Positions 63,005 through 64,000 of a DNA stretch of 64,000 nucleotides are shown in pieces. The stretch spans positions 186,001 through 250,000 of the forward strand of contig JAXDDX010000091.1 of assembly GCA_034670405.1 (NCBI GenBank), in the 5' to 3' direction. Position 1 is the stretch's first letter; each line of letters opens with the position of its first letter. Below the pieces are notes generated by a model. The model was not told where the DNA came from. It searched no databases and was given only the letters and a program-made list of their open reading frames with translations. Origin of the DNA: Hoplostethus atlanticus (lineage: Eukaryota > Chordata > Actinopteri > Trachichthyiformes > Trachichthyidae). Both the position numbers and the translations under genes were made by a program.

Positions 63005-64000
63005 AGATGTTTTTTTTTTTTTTTTTTTTCCATCAGACTCCTGACCCTGTGAACCCTAACCTCTGACCCCTGATCGTGTGTCCCAGTGTGCCTCCTTCTC
63101 CTTATCTGATCACTGATTGGCCATTTTGAGCCTTTTTTGTTTGGTATATTCCTGTCCAACAAAACAAATGGCAATAGTATCGTTCACACAGGAGAACAAA
63201 GCCATATAGAGACTTTTGTAACTCGGGGGTAACTGCTGGGGTGAGTGTTTGGGCTACGGAGAAACATCATAATACCTATCCAAAATGACCTGCCTGCTTC
63301 TGTTGGATTAGATGATTGTGATTTAAGGATTTTCCTCTGAAAGACAAAATGGGAAAAGCTGAAGGTTTTATAACTCAAAGCGTTGCATGCTTCCTCCTCA
63401 AACCTGTATTCTCTTCCAAGTGAACCTATTTATGAAGCGAATGAGTGCATGTTTGTAACAAACAAAATCTAACCTCCTGGTGTAATCAATTTCTCCTTTT
63501 TGTGCTGAAGAAAAAAGCCACTGGTTTGAAAGGAATTCTTAATCTACAAATCTTTAAAGAGAGATGCAATAATTAATCCACAACCTTAACTTTTTGACGT
63601 TATTTAATGGTGATATTTTTCAGAGTTGAGTACACTGGTTAAACTTTACAATTAAGACAGTGAATGAAGTAGTATTATGATCTAATGATCAGCTAAACTT
63701 ATTACACATCTGTCTCCTTCAGGATAAGCAAGATGTGGAAATGGCGTTACTCTGCCACTGCCAAATTTAGTTGCGACGTTAGCTATACTACTTTACTGCT
63801 AGGCTTTGTGAGGCCATTCCAGTGCTATACAAAGGAAAGCTATTCCCTTTTTCCTGTCACCCGCCTCTCATTCATCAGTATGTTTTTTTTTCATGTTTTA
63901 TGTGCAAACTCAAAACATTACATGTATTTGTTTCTGCTCACAACCTATGCAAAGTGAAGCAACTAATCTGACCACCTAGTGGCAGATGTTGACCGTGTGC
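63005..64000 (+). other. foxn2: foxn2 3' UTR to window edge
   Basis: Sequence after the foxn2 stop begins with a poly-T run (63011-63029) and contains no further coding exon. I see no clear AATAAA before the window ends, so the poly(A) site may lie beyond it or use a variant signal. Confidence 0.55.

Overview
The window is vertebrate nuclear DNA, almost certainly from a ray-finned (teleost) fish. It holds three multi-exon genes with GT-AG introns and vertebrate orthologues, short introns, long (GT)n and (CT)n tracts, and repeat families typical of teleosts (tRNA-derived SINE relics, L2-like and other LINE pieces, a DIRS fragment, hAT elements). I cannot name the species.

Layout. 1-11.8 kb: no host gene recognised; microsatellites, a decayed LINE on the minus strand (about 5.17-6.89 kb), a G-rich tract, SINE-like relics and an unassigned CpG-rich, promoter-like patch near 10.8-11.0 kb. 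12,058-19,054 (+): complete msh6, 10 coding exons, 1382 aa, with an E2F/E-box/CCAAT promoter just upstream. 20,737-34,117 (-): complete fbxo11, 22 coding exons, 879 aa, convergent with msh6; the two 3' ends face each other across 1.7 kb that contains a near-palindromic poly(A) signal readable on both strands. Four fbxo11 introns carry mobile-element relics. 34.1-46.2 kb: intergenic, with dispersed repeats and microsatellites. 46.2-64 kb (+): foxn2, with a probable promoter and non-coding first exon near 46.2-46.45 kb, a 12-kb first intron, five coding exons (58,467-63,004, 409 aa) and 3' UTR to the window edge.

The order msh6 - fbxo11 - foxn2 matches the conserved vertebrate block MSH6-FBXO11-FOXN2. 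The genes are not a pathway: MSH6 is a DNA mismatch sensor, FBXO11 a substrate receptor of an SCF ubiquitin ligase, and FOXN2 a forkhead transcription factor. Joining my exon calls gives uninterrupted reading frames for all three, and every junction phase fits.

I found no convincing new biological system. The observations most worth checking are: clustering of the palindrome TAACGTTA around the fbxo11 and foxn2 5' ends; two perfect short-loop hairpins in foxn2 introns; an RFX X-box and a 31-codon upstream ORF at the foxn2 5' end; the bidirectional msh6/fbxo11 poly(A) signal; a NAGNAG acceptor in fbxo11; and two hAT-type elements with intact or nearly intact 8-bp target-site duplications.
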